A DNA stretch of 45,657 bases, taken from NCBI GenBank assembly GCA_024401415.1, contig JAKSLC010000006.1:1-45657 (forward strand), written 5' to 3'. The notes beneath the pieces are model-generated. The model saw only the letters and a list, made by a program, of their open reading frames with translations, searched no databases and was not told where the DNA came from. Positions 16,459 through 25,344 of this stretch are shown here, piece after piece; within the stretch, counting starts at the first letter, position 1, and each line of letters starts with the position of its first letter. The position numbers and the translations under genes are program-made. Source of the DNA: Bacteroidales bacterium (GTDB lineage Bacteria; Bacteroidota; Bacteroidia; Bacteroidales; Marinilabiliaceae).

Positions 16459-17961
16459 ATGGACAAGAGTAAACTTGTTAAGCTAGTGTTTGTTCTTATT
16501 CTGACTCTCACAGCCTGGTTTGTTCCAGCAGAGACATTCGGAATTCCAAACCTTACAGTAATCGAACAGCGAGTGATTGCTATTTTTCTATTTGCTGCTT
16601 CTATGTGGATACTTGAGGTATTCCCAATCTGGACGACATCAGTTTTTGTTATAGTTTTAATGCTTCTGACTGTCTCTGACAGTTCGTTGATGTTCCTCCG
16701 CCCAGAAGGATTAACCGAACTTCTTGCAGCAAAGAAAAATGGTATTATTGACGAAGCAGGCCTTAGCAAACTTGCAGAGTTACAAGGGTATTATGGTACT
16801 GCGATCAGTTACAAGAGTATCATGGCTACTTGGGCCGATCCAATTATCATGCTATTCTTAGGTGGATTCTGCCTTGCCATTGCTGCGACACGATGCAACC
16901 TTGACATTAACCTTGCGCGAGTACTTCTCAAGCCTTTCGGCACACGTTCAGAGATTGTACTATTCGGCTTTATGATTGTAACAGCAGTATTCTCTATGTT
17001 TATGAGTAATACAGCTACAGCGGCCATGATGCTGACAATTATCGCGCCTGTATTGAAGATGCTTCCATCGGAAGGCAAAGGACGCATTGCACTTGCGCTT
17101 GCGATTCCAGTGGCAGCCAACGTAGGAGGTATCGGAACACCTATTGGAACACCTCCAAACGCCATCGCCCTCAAGTACATGACAGACAGTGGCATCTGCG
17201 ACCAGATTGGTTTCGGTCAATGGATGTTGGTAATGGTACCATTCGTCATTATACTTCTTGTATTTGCATGGTTCCTCCTGTTGACATTCTTCCCATTCAA
17301 AGCGAAGCATGTAAACATCACACTTGAAGGCGAGTTCAAGAAAGACTCACAATCTATAATAGTATATAGCACATTTGCAGTTACAGTAATTCTCTGGTTG
17401 CTCGACAGCGTATCAGGACTTAACTCGAATGTGGTAGCTATGATACCTATCGCAGTATTCTGCATCAGTGGAATTATTGGCAAAGAGGAGTTAAAGAGCA
17501 TCAACTGGGATGTGCTTTGGTTGGTATCAGGAGGTTTTGCACTTGGCGTAGGACTTCAGGGTTCGGGCTTGGCGAAGCATCTTGTTGAGACAATTCCATT
17601 CTCAGACTGGTCGCCAATGATGGTGCTCGTAGGTTCGGGCATTGTATGTTACCTCATGTCTACATTCATGAGTCACACAGCATCCAGCGCGCTCCTAGTT
17701 CCAATTCTTGCTGCAGTGGCTAAGGGTATGGGTGACAACCTTGCAAGTTTCGGCGGTATCACAACAATGTTGATTGGTGTAGCTATTTCATCATCACTTG
17801 CAATGGCACTCCCTATCTCTACACCTCCAAATGCGCTTGCACATGCTACTGGCTACACAAAGCAGAGCGACATGATGAAGATTGGCGTTATCATAGGTGT
17901 AGTAGGTATTGCACTTGGATATGTAATCCTCATCTTCTCACGCCAGATGGGATTGCTCTAA
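16459..17961 (+). CDS. DASS/SLC13 family sodium-coupled anion symporter
   Basis: This 500-aa multi-spanning membrane protein carries both SLC13/DASS signature repeats. The first is 'SNTATAAMM' (~181) with 'GGIGTPIGTPPNAI' (~223); the second, inverted copy is 'SHTASSALLVP' (~404) with 'ALPISTPPNALA' (~455). These form the two substrate/Na+ clamshell tips seen in VcINDY. Members import dicarboxylates such as succinate or fumarate, citrate, or sulfate; dicarboxylate is a guess, as the specificity is not readable here. Single-gene unit with its own promoter and terminator. Confidence 0.94.
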   Translation: MDKSKLVKLVFVLILTLTAWFVPAETFGIPNLTVIEQRVIAIFLFAASMWILEVFPIWTTSVFVIVLMLLTVSDSSLMFLRPEGLTELLAAKKNGIIDEAGLSKLAELQGYYGTAISYKSIMATWADPIIMLFLGGFCLAIAATRCNLDINLARVLLKPFGTRSEIVLFGFMIVTAVFSMFMSNTATAAMMLTIIAPVLKMLPSEGKGRIALALAIPVAANVGGIGTPIGTPPNAIALKYMTDSGICDQIGFGQWMLVMVPFVIILLVFAWFLLLTFFPFKAKHVNITLEGEFKKDSQSIIVYSTFAVTVILWLLDSVSGLNSNVVAMIPIAVFCISGIIGKEELKSINWDVLWLVSGGFALGVGLQGSGLAKHLVETIPFSDWSPMMVLVGSGIVCYLMSTFMSHTASSALLVPILAAVAKGMGDNLASFGGITTMLIGVAISSSLAMALPISTPPNALAHATGYTKQSDMMKIGVIIGVVGIALGYVILIFSRQMGLL

Positions 17962-17998
17962 AAGCGAGGAACAGATCTCAATTTACATTATAAACAGG

Positions 17999-18038
17999 AC
18001 GTATGCTTGACGAATAGTTGGGCATACGTTTTTCTTTT
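17999..18038 (+). terminator. Terminator of the DASS gene
   Basis: Eight-bp arms ACGTATGC / GCATACGT followed by TTTTTCTTTTT. Confidence 0.85.
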
Positions 18039-18067
18039 TATATCTTTATAAGGTCAAAAGATACAAA

Positions 18068-18442
18068 ATGATGGAAACAGGAAAGACATACACAGTGACG
18101 ACCACTGTAACAGAAAAAGACACTGCATTAGCAGTAGGGTCAGGAACACTACAAGTATTAGCTACACCAAGGATGATAGCTCTGATGGAAGAGGCAGCAA
18201 TGAATTGTGTAGCAGAACAGCTAGCTGATACAGACACCACGGTGGGTACACTTATGAACACTACACACGTCAAAGCATCAGCCATAGGAGCAGAAATCAA
18301 GGTTACTGCAGAGCTTACGGCAGTAGATGGAAGAAAACTTTCATTTACGGTTAAAGCGCATCAAGGAGACACCCTTATAGGCGAAGGAACACACGAAAGA
18401 TTTGTGGTAAATATAGAGCGATTCATGTCGAAATTGAGATAA
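18068..18442 (+). CDS. Hotdog-fold thioesterase (FlK-like)
   Basis: This 124-aa protein shows the layout of fluoroacetyl-CoA-thioesterase-like hotdog enzymes: 'GSGTLQVLATPRMIALMEEAAM' helix region, then 'TTVGTLMNTTHVKASAIG' with the conserved Thr/His, and 'GDTLIGEGTHERFVV'. Members of this family in gut bacteria hydrolyse acyl-CoAs of unknown identity. The first of two adjacent ATGs is used; starting at 18071 is equally possible. It is convergent with dusB, the two sharing the intergenic hairpin. Confidence 0.85.
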   Translation: MMETGKTYTVTTTVTEKDTALAVGSGTLQVLATPRMIALMEEAAMNCVAEQLADTDTTVGTLMNTTHVKASAIGAEIKVTAELTAVDGRKLSFTVKAHQGDTLIGEGTHERFVVNIERFMSKLR

Positions 18443-18483
18443 ATTCCACAAATTAGGGGATGAGACACATTTATAAAAAGAAA

Positions 18484-18512
18484 AGCTGAGCGACTAACCC
18501 CATCGCTCAGCT
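18484..18512 (-). terminator. Terminator overlapping the dusB stop codon
   Basis: Nine-bp perfect arms AGCTGAGCG / CGCTCAGCT. On the minus strand it is followed by TTTTCTTTTT, and the dusB TAG (18494-18496) lies in its loop. It may also serve the thioesterase gene from the other side. Confidence 0.8.
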
Positions 18513-19474
18513 ATTTCATCAAGGATAACCTTCAGTTCAGGAATATGTTCCTCCCTGAGCATTTTAATCTTCGTTTCGCGGAAATCGACCAGTCCTTTAA
18601 ACGCTATTGCCAGATGACGGCGAACATGTAGAACGGCGCGACGTTCATCGCCGATCCAATTCATAGTCTCATCAATTTCTCTTTTCAGGATATCAACCAA
18701 CTGGCGCATAGAAATAGGAGGCAACTTCTCTCCTGTTTTAAGGAAATGCTTAACCTCTGAGAAAATCCAAGGCTTTCCAATAGCTGCGCGACCTATCATT
18801 ATAGCATCTACCCCAAATTTATCGAAAGCATTTCTTGCGCCTTCTGGAGTTGTGATATCGCCATTACCAATGATAGGGATAGTCATACGAGGATTATTCT
18901 TCACCTCGCCAATCAACGTCCAATCAGCTTCTCCAGTATACATTTGAGCACGAGTACGGCCATGAATGGTAAGAGCAGAAATACCGACATCCTGCAGACG
19001 TTCAGCAGTATCGACGATAAACTTAGAATTAGCATCCCAACCGAGGCGAGTCTTCACGGTAACTGGAGTATGATCCACAGCTCTGACGATCTGGCGAGTC
19101 ATCTCTACTAGCTTTGGGATATCTCTGAGCATACCTGCACCTGCGCCCTTGCTCGCAATTTTTTTAACTGGGCACCCGAAATTGATATCTATAATATCAG
19201 GCCCTGCCTGTTCGACAATCTTAGCGGCCTCCACCATAGGCTCAATTTCGCGTCCATAAATCTGGACGCCAACGGGGCGTTCATCGGCGAGGATATTAAG
19301 TTTACGCATAGAGCTATCGATATCTCTGATTATTGCGTCGGCACTAACGAACTCTGTATACATAAGATCAGCGCCAGCCTCCTTACACAAGCGGCGGAAA
19401 GGGATATCAGTCACATCCTCCATTGGAGCCAGCAATACAGGCTCAAAGCCTAAGTCGAGCGAACCTATTTTCAT
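18494..19474 (-). CDS. dusB: tRNA-dihydrouridine synthase
   Basis: The ATG at 19474 gives 326 residues. Family marks: 'APMEDVTDIPFRRLC' FMN-binding start, catalytic Cys101 in 'INFGCPVKK', 'TVKTRLGWD', 'LTIHGRTRAQMYTGEADW', and 'IIGNGDITT'. It reduces uridines in the D-loop of tRNAs with FMN and NADPH. Upstream in-frame ATGs exist (19492 and earlier) but they fall at or beyond a likely -7 element (TACTTTCG at 19495-19502) and add non-homologous residues. The stop codon is inside the terminator hairpin. Confidence 0.95.
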   Translation of the reverse strand: MKIGSLDLGFEPVLLAPMEDVTDIPFRRLCKEAGADLMYTEFVSADAIIRDIDSSMRKLNILADERPVGVQIYGREIEPMVEAAKIVEQAGPDIIDINFGCPVKKIASKGAGAGMLRDIPKLVEMTRQIVRAVDHTPVTVKTRLGWDANSKFIVDTAERLQDVGISALTIHGRTRAQMYTGEADWTLIGEVKNNPRMTIPIIGNGDITTPEGARNAFDKFGVDAIMIGRAAIGKPWIFSEVKHFLKTGEKLPPISMRQLVDILKREIDETMNWIGDERRAVLHVRRHLAIAFKGLVDFRETKIKMLREEHIPELKVILDEIAERWG

Positions 19475-19494
19475 ATTGTCATCAAATTGCATTG

Positions 19495-19502
19495 CGAAAG
19501 TA
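19495..19502 (-). promoter_or_regulatory. Possible -7 element (TACTTTCG) of dusB
   Basis: One mismatch from TAnnTTTG on the minus strand, 21 bases before the chosen ATG. Confidence 0.35.
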
Positions 19503-19652
19503 GACAAAAGTGAGCGAAAGGAGCTATTTATCATCAAAAAAAATGTAGCATATAGTGAACAATTCAAAAAAAAGACATAACTTGCACTCGCTTTTGAGAC
19601 CTAGTCGCATTAGCACATACAAAAGAAAAGACTTGACTTGACAAATAATAAC

Positions 19653-19668
19653 GGCACTCCGCAGTGCC
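19653..19668 (+). promoter_or_regulatory. Small leader hairpin before tonB paralogue 1
   Basis: GGCACT-CCGC-AGTGCC, 14 bases before the ATG. A similar but weaker element (GGCA-CACATGT-TGCC) lies at the same place before paralogue 2, and both are followed by GTTTGA-N2-TATGG at the start codon. Confidence 0.4.
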
Positions 19669-19682
19669 ACAATGTTTGACTT

Positions 19683-20369
19683 ATGGAAATTAAAAAGACT
19701 CCTAAGGCGGACCTTGAAAACAAGAAGTTGTTGTTCAACGAGATTGGCCTCGCGCTAGTTCTCCTCGGATGCTACCTAGCATTTGAGTGGAGCACAAAGG
19801 CAGCAGAGATCAACGTTGACGCAATGGTTGACGAGGTTGTCGTTGAAGATGAGATGGTTCCAATAACCAAGCAGGAGGAGGTTAAGCCACCTCCACCACC
19901 TCCACCACCAAAGATGGCAGAGGTTCTTACCATCGTAACAGATGATACAGAGATTAATGACGATCTTGAAATCTTCGATACCGAGGACACAGATGAGCGT
20001 GAAATCGTTTATCAAGAGGTTGAGGTAAAGGAAGAGGAAGAAGAGGAGGTAGAGGAAGTATTCGTAATCGCAGAGCAGATGCCTGCATTCCCAGGTGGCG
20101 ATGTAGAATTGCGTAAGTTCCTTGCTCAGTCAGTTAAGTATCCTGTGATTGCACAGGAGAACGGCATCCAGGGTCGTGTATTCGTATCATTCGTTGTAGA
20201 CAAGACAGGATCAGTAACAAATGCAAGAGTTGCTCGTGGTATTGATCCAAACCTCGACAAAGAGGCACTTCGCGTGGTAAATTCCATGCCTAAGTGGACA
20301 CCTGGTATGCAACGTGGTAAACCTGTAAAAGTATCTTACACTGTACCTATCAACTTCGTGTTGCAGTAG
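19683..20369 (+). CDS. tonB: TonB family energy transducer, paralogue 1
   Basis: This 228-aa protein has the classical TonB order: short cytoplasmic N-terminus, one membrane anchor (~21-36), a proline run at 69-76, a very acidic linker (~105-125, including six consecutive Glu), and the TonB C-terminal domain (~133-228) with 'MPAFPGGDVELRKFLAQSVK', 'GRVFVSFVVDKTGSVTNARV' and 'MPKWTPGMQRGKPVKVSYT'. It couples the inner-membrane proton gradient to outer-membrane receptors. No exbB/exbD genes are nearby. It has its own terminator and a close paralogue directly downstream. Confidence 0.93.
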   Translation: MEIKKTPKADLENKKLLFNEIGLALVLLGCYLAFEWSTKAAEINVDAMVDEVVVEDEMVPITKQEEVKPPPPPPPPKMAEVLTIVTDDTEINDDLEIFDTEDTDEREIVYQEVEVKEEEEEEVEEVFVIAEQMPAFPGGDVELRKFLAQSVKYPVIAQENGIQGRVFVSFVVDKTGSVTNARVARGIDPNLDKEALRVVNSMPKWTPGMQRGKPVKVSYTVPINFVLQ

Positions 20370-20392
20370 TACTGGTGAAGAAAACAATAATC

Positions 20393-20427
20393 AGAGAGTT
20401 GTCGATTATTCGGCGACTCTCTTTTTT
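20393..20427 (+). terminator. Terminator of tonB paralogue 1
   Basis: A 12-bp stem with G-U pairs (AGAGAGTTGTCG / CGGCGACTCTCT), loop ATTATT, then TTTTTT. Confidence 0.85.
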
Positions 20428-20562
20428 ATTGTATGAAAAGAGACGACGAAATGTTAAAAAAGTAAGCCATCAACACATAAAAATGCCCTCTAGTCTTAAA
20501 TTATCTCAAAAGTAGCACTATACACTATGAATTGTCAAATAATCATAGTAGATTGCAATACA

Positions 20563-20580
20563 GAACAAGGCGCCTAGTTC
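20563..20580. promoter_or_regulatory. Near-perfect 18-bp palindrome before tonB paralogue 2
   Basis: GAAC-A-AGGCGCCT-A-GTTC: only the two A positions break the symmetry. It lies 53 bases upstream of the second tonB start, a possible operator; no equivalent stands before paralogue 1. Confidence 0.4.
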
Positions 20581-20633
20581 TCAATAAACGGAATTATTAA
20601 CCGGCACACATGTTGCCATAATACGTTTGAGCT

Positions 20634-21323
20634 ATGGAAACAAAGAAAACCTCTAGAGCGGACCTAGAAAACAAGAAAGGTCTATTCACGGAGATAGGAT
20701 TAGTAGTAGCACTAGTGGCATGTTTCACAGTATTTGAATGGTCTACTACAGCGGCGGAAATCAACATCACTGGATTGACAGAGCCTTTGGTTCTTGAGGA
20801 CCCGATCATGGTTCCTATTACACGCATTGAAACGCCGACTCCACCCCCACCACCAGCACCGAAGATGGCGGAAATAATCAACATAGTTGAAGACGATGCT
20901 ATTCTTGAAGAAGAACCTGACTGGGGATCTTCAGAGGCTGGAGAAGACGATATTATCAACTTCACAACCATTGAAGTCAAGCCAGAAGAGACAGAAGAGG
21001 ACGACACAGAGATTTTAATCTTTGCGGACCAGATGCCTGTATTCCCTGGAGGCGAGTCGACACTTCGCAGATTCCTTGCAGAATCTGTGAAATACCCAGC
21101 CATTGCCTTAGAGAGCTGTATACAGGGACGAGTATTCGTTTCTTTCGTAGTTGACAAAAATGGCGACGTTACAAACGTAAAGATAGCACGAGGCGTTGAC
21201 ACTTCACTAGACAAAGAAGCAATACGTGTAGTACAATCTATGCCAAAGTGGACACCTGGCATGCAGAGAGGCAAAGCAGTAAGAGTTGCCTACACTGTAC
21301 CAATCAACTTCGTTTTGAAGTAA
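20634..21323 (+). CDS. TonB family energy transducer, paralogue 2
   Basis: This 229-aa protein parallels paralogue 1 over its full length: 'RADLENKKGLFTEIGLV' anchor region, 'PTPPPPPAPK' proline stretch, acidic linker, and the C-terminal TonB domain ('MPVFPGGESTLRRFLAESVK', 'MPKWTPGMQRGKAVRVAYT'). The C-terminal domain is far more conserved than the linker, which suggests that both contact the same kind of receptor but differ in reach. Separate terminators and a distinct upstream palindrome suggest the two genes are controlled separately. Confidence 0.93.
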   Translation: METKKTSRADLENKKGLFTEIGLVVALVACFTVFEWSTTAAEINITGLTEPLVLEDPIMVPITRIETPTPPPPPAPKMAEIINIVEDDAILEEEPDWGSSEAGEDDIINFTTIEVKPEETEEDDTEILIFADQMPVFPGGESTLRRFLAESVKYPAIALESCIQGRVFVSFVVDKNGDVTNVKIARGVDTSLDKEAIRVVQSMPKWTPGMQRGKAVRVAYTVPINFVLK

Positions 21324-21355
21324 AGAGACAAATACACACAAACATATAGTTATAA

Positions 21356-21386
21356 AGAGTATGCCGAAAGGCGTACTCTTTTTTTT
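21356..21386 (+). terminator. Terminator of tonB paralogue 2
   Basis: Ten-bp stem with one G-U pair, closing GAAA tetraloop (GCC-GAAA-GGC), then a run of eight T. Confidence 0.9.
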
Positions 21387-21565
21387 GTACAAAGAACGTA
21401 AAGTGAGAACTGGAAGATCGCAAAGCGACATCTATAGGTCACAAAAAGAGAACAGGAATAGAACGGAAAAACAAAACACTTACAGGTCTGGATAGACAAC
21501 AAACAGGCGACAGAACAAAGCAACAACAAAGAGCGCTGTACAAAATACACGCAGTAAAATATAAC

Positions 21566-21590
21566 AAAAAAGGCGAGCCTGAGGCTCGTC
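21566..21590 (-). terminator. Terminator of the outer-membrane protein gene
   Basis: Stem GGCGAGCC / GGCTCGTC with loop TGA; on the minus strand a T-run (complement of A at 21566-21571) follows. The ~180 bases between this and the tonB terminator show nothing else I can recognise. Confidence 0.85.
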
Positions 21591-21618
21591 TTAATTACAA
21601 TATTATAAAATTCAAATA

Positions 21619-22185
21619 TTAGAACTTGAAAGTTACGCCAAGAGACAAATGTGAGTAGCGGCCCCAGAAAGCAGTCTCAGCATTGAAACCGAAGCTATCG
21701 CTAACCATGTAACGAGCACCAGCGATAAAATTATAGATAAACTCGCTTTCCTTGCTCTCAACTGTACCCAACATTGGGACTTCAGTCTTATACTTATTCC
21801 AATCGGCGATGCCTACACGGAAACCAGCATAAGTATCCAAAGCAGGAACGAAGCAATAGTGCATTGTACCACGAGTAGCCAAGTGGAAACGAGTAGCCTT
21901 AAGCTCGATGCCATCATAATCCTTGCTACCGAAGCCGAAACCGACCTCGCCACCAACACCGATAGCACCCTTACCATGAATCATATCATCGAGGATACCA
22001 TACTCAGCTGTAACACCGAAAGCGTGCTGAGCGAAACCATCAACACCGTCGCCATCAAAAGAACCGATAGAATAGAGAGCGTTAACAACGAGATCGCCCT
22101 TCTTGTACTCTGCATTTTGAGCATAAGCTACTGAGCCTACAGCAAACATAGCAGCAACAGCTACTACCAACTTGTTTAATTTCAT
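21619..22185 (-). CDS. Small outer-membrane beta-barrel protein
   Basis: This 188-aa protein has a signal peptide (MKLNKLVVAVAAMFAVGSVAYA-Q). Alternating hydrophobic/polar strands with Gly and aromatic residues ('HAFGVTAEYGI', 'IGVGGEVGFGFG', 'TYAGFRVGIADW') and the C-terminal 'LSLGVTFKF' ending in Phe indicate an eight-stranded barrel of the OMP_b-brl type. No ligand can be assigned. Monocistronic, divergent from rsgA. Confidence 0.85.
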   Translation of the reverse strand: MKLNKLVVAVAAMFAVGSVAYAQNAEYKKGDLVVNALYSIGSFDGDGVDGFAQHAFGVTAEYGILDDMIHGKGAIGVGGEVGFGFGSKDYDGIELKATRFHLATRGTMHYCFVPALDTYAGFRVGIADWNKYKTEVPMLGTVESKESEFIYNFIAGARYMVSDSFGFNAETAFWGRYSHLSLGVTFKF

Positions 22186-22230
22186 TGTATTATAAGTTAA
22201 TCTGTTAATATTGTGTCATTGTTGACGTCG

Positions 22231-22238
22231 CAAAATTA
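22231..22238 (-). promoter_or_regulatory. -7 element (TAATTTTG) of the outer-membrane protein gene
   Basis: Exact TAnnTTTG match on the minus strand, 45 bases before the ATG. Confidence 0.6.
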
Positions 22239-22291
22239 GTCGTAATATTGAAAGTAAGCAAGAAACAATAACTATATTTAGTCGAAATAAT

Positions 22292-22299
22292 TAACTTTG
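22292..22299 (+). promoter_or_regulatory. -7 element (TAACTTTG) of rsgA
   Basis: Exact TAnnTTTG match, 18 bases before the ATG at 22318; it excludes the in-frame TTG at 22297 as a start. Confidence 0.65.
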
Positions 22300-22317
22300 C
22301 ATACAAAAGATACCCAA

Positions 22318-23241
22318 ATGAAAGGAACTGTTATCAAATCGACAGGAAGTTATTACGATGTGCGACTAGAGGAAGACCAAAGAGTCGTTACTAACTGTCG
22401 CATAAAAGGCAAAATGCGCACGGACGACATAAAAAGCACCAACCCAGTTGCTGTTGGTGACTATGTGAGCATATCCATAGAAGCCGGAGAAGGCATGATA
22501 ACAGAGGTGTTGCCGAGGAAGAACTATGTAGTAAGGCGAGCATCGAACCTATCTAAGCAGACACATGTACTAGCGGCCAATGTAGACCAGGCGTTATTAG
22601 TAGCAACAATAAACTATCCTGTGACGACGCCAGTCTTCATAGACAGATTTTTAGCATCGGCAGAAGCTTTTGATGTGCCAGTGATACTAATCTTCAACAA
22701 AGTAGACAGATACGACCAGCAGCTTAAAGAAGAGCTCAAGTCATTCGAGGCGATATACAAGAACATGGGGTATGAAGTTATAGAGATATCAGCCAAACAC
22801 GACGAAGGACTAGAGCAGGTAAAAGAGATACTGAAAGGCAAAGTAAGCGTAATAGCTGGGCATTCTGGTGTTGGCAAATCGACGCTCATAAACAAAATTG
22901 AGCCAGGATTAAACCTTCGCACAGACGAGATAAGCGAGACAAACAACAGTGGCAAGCACACCACTACATACGCGGAGATGCACCCATTCTCATTTGGAGG
23001 ATACATAATAGACACCCCTGGTGTCAGAGGATTTGGCATTACGGGCATAGAGAAAAACGAGATAGCGCACTACTTCAGAGACATATTCAAGATCTCGGAC
23101 AGATGCCAATACAACAACTGTACACACAGGCATGAGCCAGGCTGTGCGGTGAAGCAAGCCGTAGAAGAGGGAGAGCTACCATACAGCAGATACCAAAGCT
23201 ACATAAACATTGTAGACAGTTCTACCAGCAAATACCGATAA
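22318..23241 (+). CDS. rsgA: Ribosome biogenesis GTPase RsgA
   Basis: This 307-aa protein shows the circularly permuted GTPase order: an OB-fold N-domain, then G4 'NKVD', then G1 'GHSGVGKS', G3 'DTPG', and the C-terminal zinc knuckle 'CQYNNCTHRHEPGC'. RsgA helps late maturation of the 30S subunit and detaches when GTP is hydrolysed. The next gene (PorT-like barrel) has its own promoter. Confidence 0.96.
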   Translation: MKGTVIKSTGSYYDVRLEEDQRVVTNCRIKGKMRTDDIKSTNPVAVGDYVSISIEAGEGMITEVLPRKNYVVRRASNLSKQTHVLAANVDQALLVATINYPVTTPVFIDRFLASAEAFDVPVILIFNKVDRYDQQLKEELKSFEAIYKNMGYEVIEISAKHDEGLEQVKEILKGKVSVIAGHSGVGKSTLINKIEPGLNLRTDEISETNNSGKHTTTYAEMHPFSFGGYIIDTPGVRGFGITGIEKNEIAHYFRDIFKISDRCQYNNCTHRHEPGCAVKQAVEEGELPYSRYQSYINIVDSSTSKYR

Positions 23242-23321
23242 AAGGCACGAATTAGCACGGGAAAAACGCGTTTAAATACGATTTCTTCTGCCAAGAAATG
23301 TGCTTATTTGATTTTTTTCCA

Positions 23322-23350
23322 TTGTAACGTAAAAATTATATCTACCTTTG
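23322..23350 (+). promoter_or_regulatory. Promoter of the PorT-like barrel gene
   Basis: TTG (23322-23324), 18 bases, TACCTTTG (23343-23350). Leader about 33 bases. Confidence 0.7.
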
Positions 23351-23388
23351 CAACCAATAATTTTTATACAACCACTATTTATTTAAAG

Positions 23389-24207
23389 ATGAATAAGAAA
23401 ATAGCGTTACTCGCAATTACACTTTCATTCTCACTTGCTGCGACAGCTCAGCGAGGGGGAGATCGCGACTATGAGGAACCAGACAAAGAGATTGCAAGTC
23501 AGGTAAACTCGAGTTTAAATAGTAATGGCAGAGAGTTCCATTATGGAGTTAAAGTTGGTTTGAACCTCACAACTGTAAGTTCAGATGCAGATGATATTCA
23601 AGCCAAGATAGGACAGATGGGTTTCTTGTGTCGTTGGCAATGGGAGAAGTGGGCTATCCAGCCAGAGATTTTCTACTCAAAGATGGGTGTTCGTTCACTT
23701 GAGAAAGAGATACTTTGGAATCCAGATGAAGTATGGCGTCTAGACGGCCAGACAATTCACGGACACGCAGACCTGATGAACGACGAGGACTTCAAGATTG
23801 GGTTCTACACACATTGTATTCAGATGCCAGTAATGTTCAAGTACTATGCTCCAATATTTGACAGAGGCTTGAACATCCAAGCAGGACCAGTACTTTCAGT
23901 AGACCTTGACTACGAGCTATCCACACCTATCCAAAAAGGATATTTGAAAGGCGACTACTTCGGCACACGTGTACAGAAATACACGAACGGCGACGTAAGA
24001 ATTACAGGCGTAGAGTCGATGCGTTACTTAGGTCGTAACCGTAACCGTATAGGTGCACTTATGCAGTTTGGTTTTGGATATGACTCTAAGTCGGGTATTG
24101 GTGTTGACTTCCGCTATGCGATGGGACTTACCCCAGTATTTAAGGATTTGTACAACACACACTCTAAGTATCGTGTTTGGTCAATATCATTCTCATACGT
24201 ATTTTAA
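23389..24207 (+). CDS. PorT-like outer-membrane beta-barrel protein
   Basis: With the ATG at 23389 the 272-aa product has a signal peptide (MNKKIALLAITLSFSLAATA-Q). An upstream in-frame start would precede the promoter. 'HYGVKVGLNLTT', 'GFLCRWQWEKWAIQPEIFYSK', 'MPVMFKYYAP' and the final 'YRVWSISFSYVF' are features of the PF13568 outer-membrane beta-barrel family, which includes PorT of the type IX secretion system. A true PorT assignment is not justified without alignment. ychF follows after 19 bases, so the two are probably co-transcribed. Confidence 0.82.
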   Translation: MNKKIALLAITLSFSLAATAQRGGDRDYEEPDKEIASQVNSSLNSNGREFHYGVKVGLNLTTVSSDADDIQAKIGQMGFLCRWQWEKWAIQPEIFYSKMGVRSLEKEILWNPDEVWRLDGQTIHGHADLMNDEDFKIGFYTHCIQMPVMFKYYAPIFDRGLNIQAGPVLSVDLDYELSTPIQKGYLKGDYFGTRVQKYTNGDVRITGVESMRYLGRNRNRIGALMQFGFGYDSKSGIGVDFRYAMGLTPVFKDLYNTHSKYRVWSISFSYVF

Positions 24208-24226
24208 TAACCGATATATATAATAG

Positions 24227-25327
24227 ATGTCACTACAGTGCGGAATAGTAGGATTGCCTAATGTAGGAAAGTCGACACTTTTCAACTGTCTTTCAAACGC
24301 GAAAGCGCAATCGGCCAACTTTCCATTTTGTACTATTGAGCCTAATGTAGGAGTTATCACAGTACCGGACAAACGTCTGGAGGCGCTTGATGCGATAGTA
24401 CATTCACAGCAGGTTGTTCCTACTACAGTAGAAATTGTAGATATTGCTGGCCTTGTGAAAGGCGCAAGTCGTGGCGAGGGTCTTGGCAACAAGTTCCTTG
24501 CGAATATACGAGAAACAGATGCCATCATCCATGTACTTCGTTGCTTTGACGATGAGAACATTACACATGTGGATGGATCTGTAGATCCAGTTCGCGATAA
24601 AGAGGTAATTGATACTGAGCTTCAGATAAAAGATCTTGAGACTGTTGAGCAGCGCATACAAAAATGCGAGAAGCAGGCCATCTCTGGCAAGGATCCTGAA
24701 GCGAAGAAACAACTCGATATATTACTACGTTACCGAGAGGCTTTACAAGCAGGCAAGAATGCCCGTACAGTAGAACTCACAGAGCCTGAAGAGAAAATTG
24801 CCAAAGGCTTTTTCCTCTTGACCTCTAAGCCAGTAATGTACGTCTGCAACGTTGATGATGCGTCTGTGGTTACAGGCAACGCATACGTTGAGGCTGTCAG
24901 GAACGCTGTAAAAGATGAGGATGCAGAGATTCTTGTCATAGCTGCGCAGACAGAGGCTGAGATTAACGAGCTTGAGACATACGAAGAGCGCCAGATGTTC
25001 TTGAACGATCTTGGACTTGAGGAGTCGGGTGTAGTTAAACTTATTCGTTCTGCATATAGTCTTTTGAAGCTCCGCACATTCTTCACAGTAGGAGAGAAGG
25101 AGATCAGAGCATGGACATTCCATGATGGATTCAAGGCGCCACAAGCTGCTGGTGTCATTCACTCTGACTTTGAGAAGGGCTTTATCAGAGCGGAGGTTAT
25201 CAAATACGACGATTTCATTAACTTGAAATCGGAAGCTGCATGCAAAGAGGCAGGCAAGCTTGGTGTCGAGGGCAAAGATTACGTTGTTCAAGACGGAGAT
25301 ATAATGCATTTCCGTTTCAACGTCTAA
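24227..25327 (+). CDS. ychF: Ribosome-binding ATPase YchF
   Basis: This 366-aa protein is full length. P-loop 'GLPNVGKSTLFN' at the N-terminus, 'NFPFCTIEPNVGVI', 'DIAGLVKGASRGEGLGNKFL' (G3 region), a coiled-coil insertion in the middle, and the C-terminal TGS domain 'AWTFHDGFKAPQAAGVIHSD'. YchF/OLA1 is an Obg-family member that prefers ATP and binds ribosomes. The C-terminus 'QDGDIMHFRFNV' is typical. Confidence 0.97.
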   Translation: MSLQCGIVGLPNVGKSTLFNCLSNAKAQSANFPFCTIEPNVGVITVPDKRLEALDAIVHSQQVVPTTVEIVDIAGLVKGASRGEGLGNKFLANIRETDAIIHVLRCFDDENITHVDGSVDPVRDKEVIDTELQIKDLETVEQRIQKCEKQAISGKDPEAKKQLDILLRYREALQAGKNARTVELTEPEEKIAKGFFLLTSKPVMYVCNVDDASVVTGNAYVEAVRNAVKDEDAEILVIAAQTEAEINELETYEERQMFLNDLGLEESGVVKLIRSAYSLLKLRTFFTVGEKEIRAWTFHDGFKAPQAAGVIHSDFEKGFIRAEVIKYDDFINLKSEAACKEAGKLGVEGKDYVVQDGDIMHFRFNV

Positions 25328-25344
25328 AAAAATAAGAGAAATAT

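Noticed and set aside
19886-19912. Repeated CCACCT units as a minisatellite
   Set aside because: They encode the proline run of TonB and need no other explanation.
21387-21565. Small gene in the gap between the tonB terminator and the outer-membrane protein
   Set aside because: Short frames exist on both strands but none has a promoter, signal or recognisable sequence.
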